Shown here one piece after another: positions 5,987 to 6,627 of a DNA stretch of 6,627 bases. The DNA is from Syntrophomonadaceae bacterium (lineage in GTDB: Bacteria; Bacillota; Syntrophomonadia; Syntrophomonadales; Syntrophomonadaceae), in contig JAAYJY010000092.1 in NCBI GenBank assembly GCA_012522705.1, positions 1 through 6,627 on the forward strand, written 5' to 3'. Position 1 is the stretch's first letter. Each line of letters begins with the position of its first letter. The notes beneath the pieces are model-generated. The model saw only the letters and a program-made list of their open reading frames with translations. It did no database searches and had not been told where the DNA came from. A program made the translations under genes and the position numbers.

Positions 5987-6627
5987 CTTTTTTACTTCCT
6001 CCTTTATCCCTCTGGTTTTCCCCCTCATCAAACGTTTCCAGTTTAGCCTCCGTGGGAGTCGGTTCGGGCACATAATCAACCTGAACCCCCATTCCGGTAT
6101 CGAGTTTCTCGAGTCTGTGGGTGTGGTTAACGTATAGTTGTTGGAGGATTCCCAAGATATTAAACGTAACCCAGTATATACCCAGTCCGGCGGGCACCGT
6201 ATAAACTATGTAAGCCATCATCAGGGGCATAAAGTACAGCATCGCCCTCTGGGTCGGGTCAGTGTTTTGGGTGGTTGATATCCTCTGTTGATAATAGGTA
6301 CTCAGAGCTGCCAACAGCGGTAAAATGAATCTAGTAAGATCAGGGTCGTTTTTGACCAGAAGCGCGATATCGTTTATCCATAAAAAGCCTTTATGGGCTG
6401 CGTCCAGATACTGAAATTTATAAAGTGACTGATAGAAAGCTATAAAAATAGGCATTTGAATTAGGAGCGGCAGACACCCTCCCATCGGGTTTACTCCATG
6501 CTCCTTGTACAATTCCATGGTTTTCTGCTGTAACATTTGCTGATCGTCTTTGTATTTTTCCTGAATCCATTTGGCCTTGGGCTGGATTTCCTGCATGGCC
6601 CGCATAGATTTCATCTGTTTCTGGGTC
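5949..6627 (-). CDS. yidC: Membrane protein insertase YidC/Oxa1, C-terminal 225 codons (5' end cut by window edge)
   Basis: YidC inserts and folds inner-membrane proteins, alone or with SecYEG. The visible part reads in from the right edge (TQKQMKSMRAMQEIQPKAKW), so the Met at 6614 is internal, not a start. It begins in the first cytosolic loop, the coiled-coil region (visible residues 1-45, with QPKAKWIQEKYKDD and LYKEHGVNP). Then come PMGGCLPLLIQMPIFIAFY, the start of the second conserved membrane helix (about 50-69), a segment at about 97-110, a short cytosolic loop rich in S/T/Q, and two closely packed helices at about 127-143 and 146-165. The tail ends in the strongly basic KKDARGSRKKRKKR, likely to contact the ribosome. 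The signal sequence or first helix and the groove arginine expected in it are outside the window. The stop TGA lies inside jag. Whether the organism has a second YidC cannot be seen. Confidence 0.95.
   Translation of the reverse strand, partial: TQKQMKSMRAMQEIQPKAKWIQEKYKDDQQMLQQKTMELYKEHGVNPMGGCLPLLIQMPIFIAFYQSLYKFQYLDAAHKGFLWINDIALLVKNDPDLTRFILPLLAALSTYYQQRISTTQNTDPTQRAMLYFMPLMMAYIVYTVPAGLGIYWVTFNILGILQQLYVNHTHRLEKLDTGMGVQVDYVPEPTPTEAKLETFDEGENQRDKGGSKKDARGSRKKRKKR
5998..6003 (-). promoter_or_regulatory. Ribosome binding site that fixes the jag start
   Basis: The minus strand reads AAAGGAGGAAG with the perfect AGGAGG core here, 11 nt upstream of the ATG at 5986. It lies inside the yidC reading frame, in codons for its basic tail. 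Confidence 0.8.

Noticed and set aside
5987..6079. 31-residue N-terminal extension of Jag from a TTG start.
   Set aside because: It is the out-of-frame reading of the yidC tail, and the strong ribosome binding site serves the ATG at 5986.
1..6627. parS sites (TGTTTCACGTGAAACA-like), mobile elements, CRISPR repeats, tRNA or rRNA genes.
   Set aside because: Looked for by eye on both strands and not found. Nearly all bases are accounted for by core genes.

Overview
The window is a stretch of conserved chromosomal core from a Bacillota bacterium, most likely of the class Clostridia or a near relative. Every gene lies on the minus strand. Reading in the direction of transcription (right to left) the order is yidC (5' end cut by the window edge), jag/khpB, mnmE, mnmG, rsmG, noc, then the first 53 codons of parA/soj. 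This is the well-known origin-proximal order of Bacillota (rpmH-rnpA-yidC-jag-mnmE-mnmG-rsmG-noc-soj-spo0J). By that synteny, rnpA, rpmH, dnaA and oriC should lie beyond the right edge and parB/spo0J beyond the left edge. Presence of a true Noc, with Noc-type DNA-specificity residues, supports Bacillota. The genus cannot be fixed from the sequence alone.

Right part (about 5360-6627): membrane protein insertase YidC and the RNA-binding protein Jag/KhpB, whose genes overlap by 38 nt. A 221-nt gap follows; it holds a minus-strand intrinsic terminator with a long structured loop. Middle (1226-5138): mnmE, mnmG and rsmG, packed with gaps of 4 and 9 nt. MnmE and MnmG form the complex that modifies the wobble uridine of certain tRNAs, and RsmG makes the m7G in the 530 loop of 16S rRNA, so this is a translation-fidelity block. 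Left part: noc follows rsmG after 16 nt, with its Shine-Dalgarno sequence over the rsmG stop codon, and ends in a strong terminator. ParA is then expressed from its own extended -10 promoter with a leader that can fold into a hairpin.

Several starts are placed inside the longest open frame because the ribosome binding site or family homology points there: noc at 1209, mnmG at 3760, mnmE at 5138 and jag at 5986. I found no mobile element, CRISPR array, tRNA, rRNA or unfamiliar gene system. The window is ordinary core genome. Points worth a second look are fine-scale: Noc specificity and membrane-helix residues, a short RsmG in the same frame as MnmG behind a single amber codon, the nested terminator, and the parA leader.
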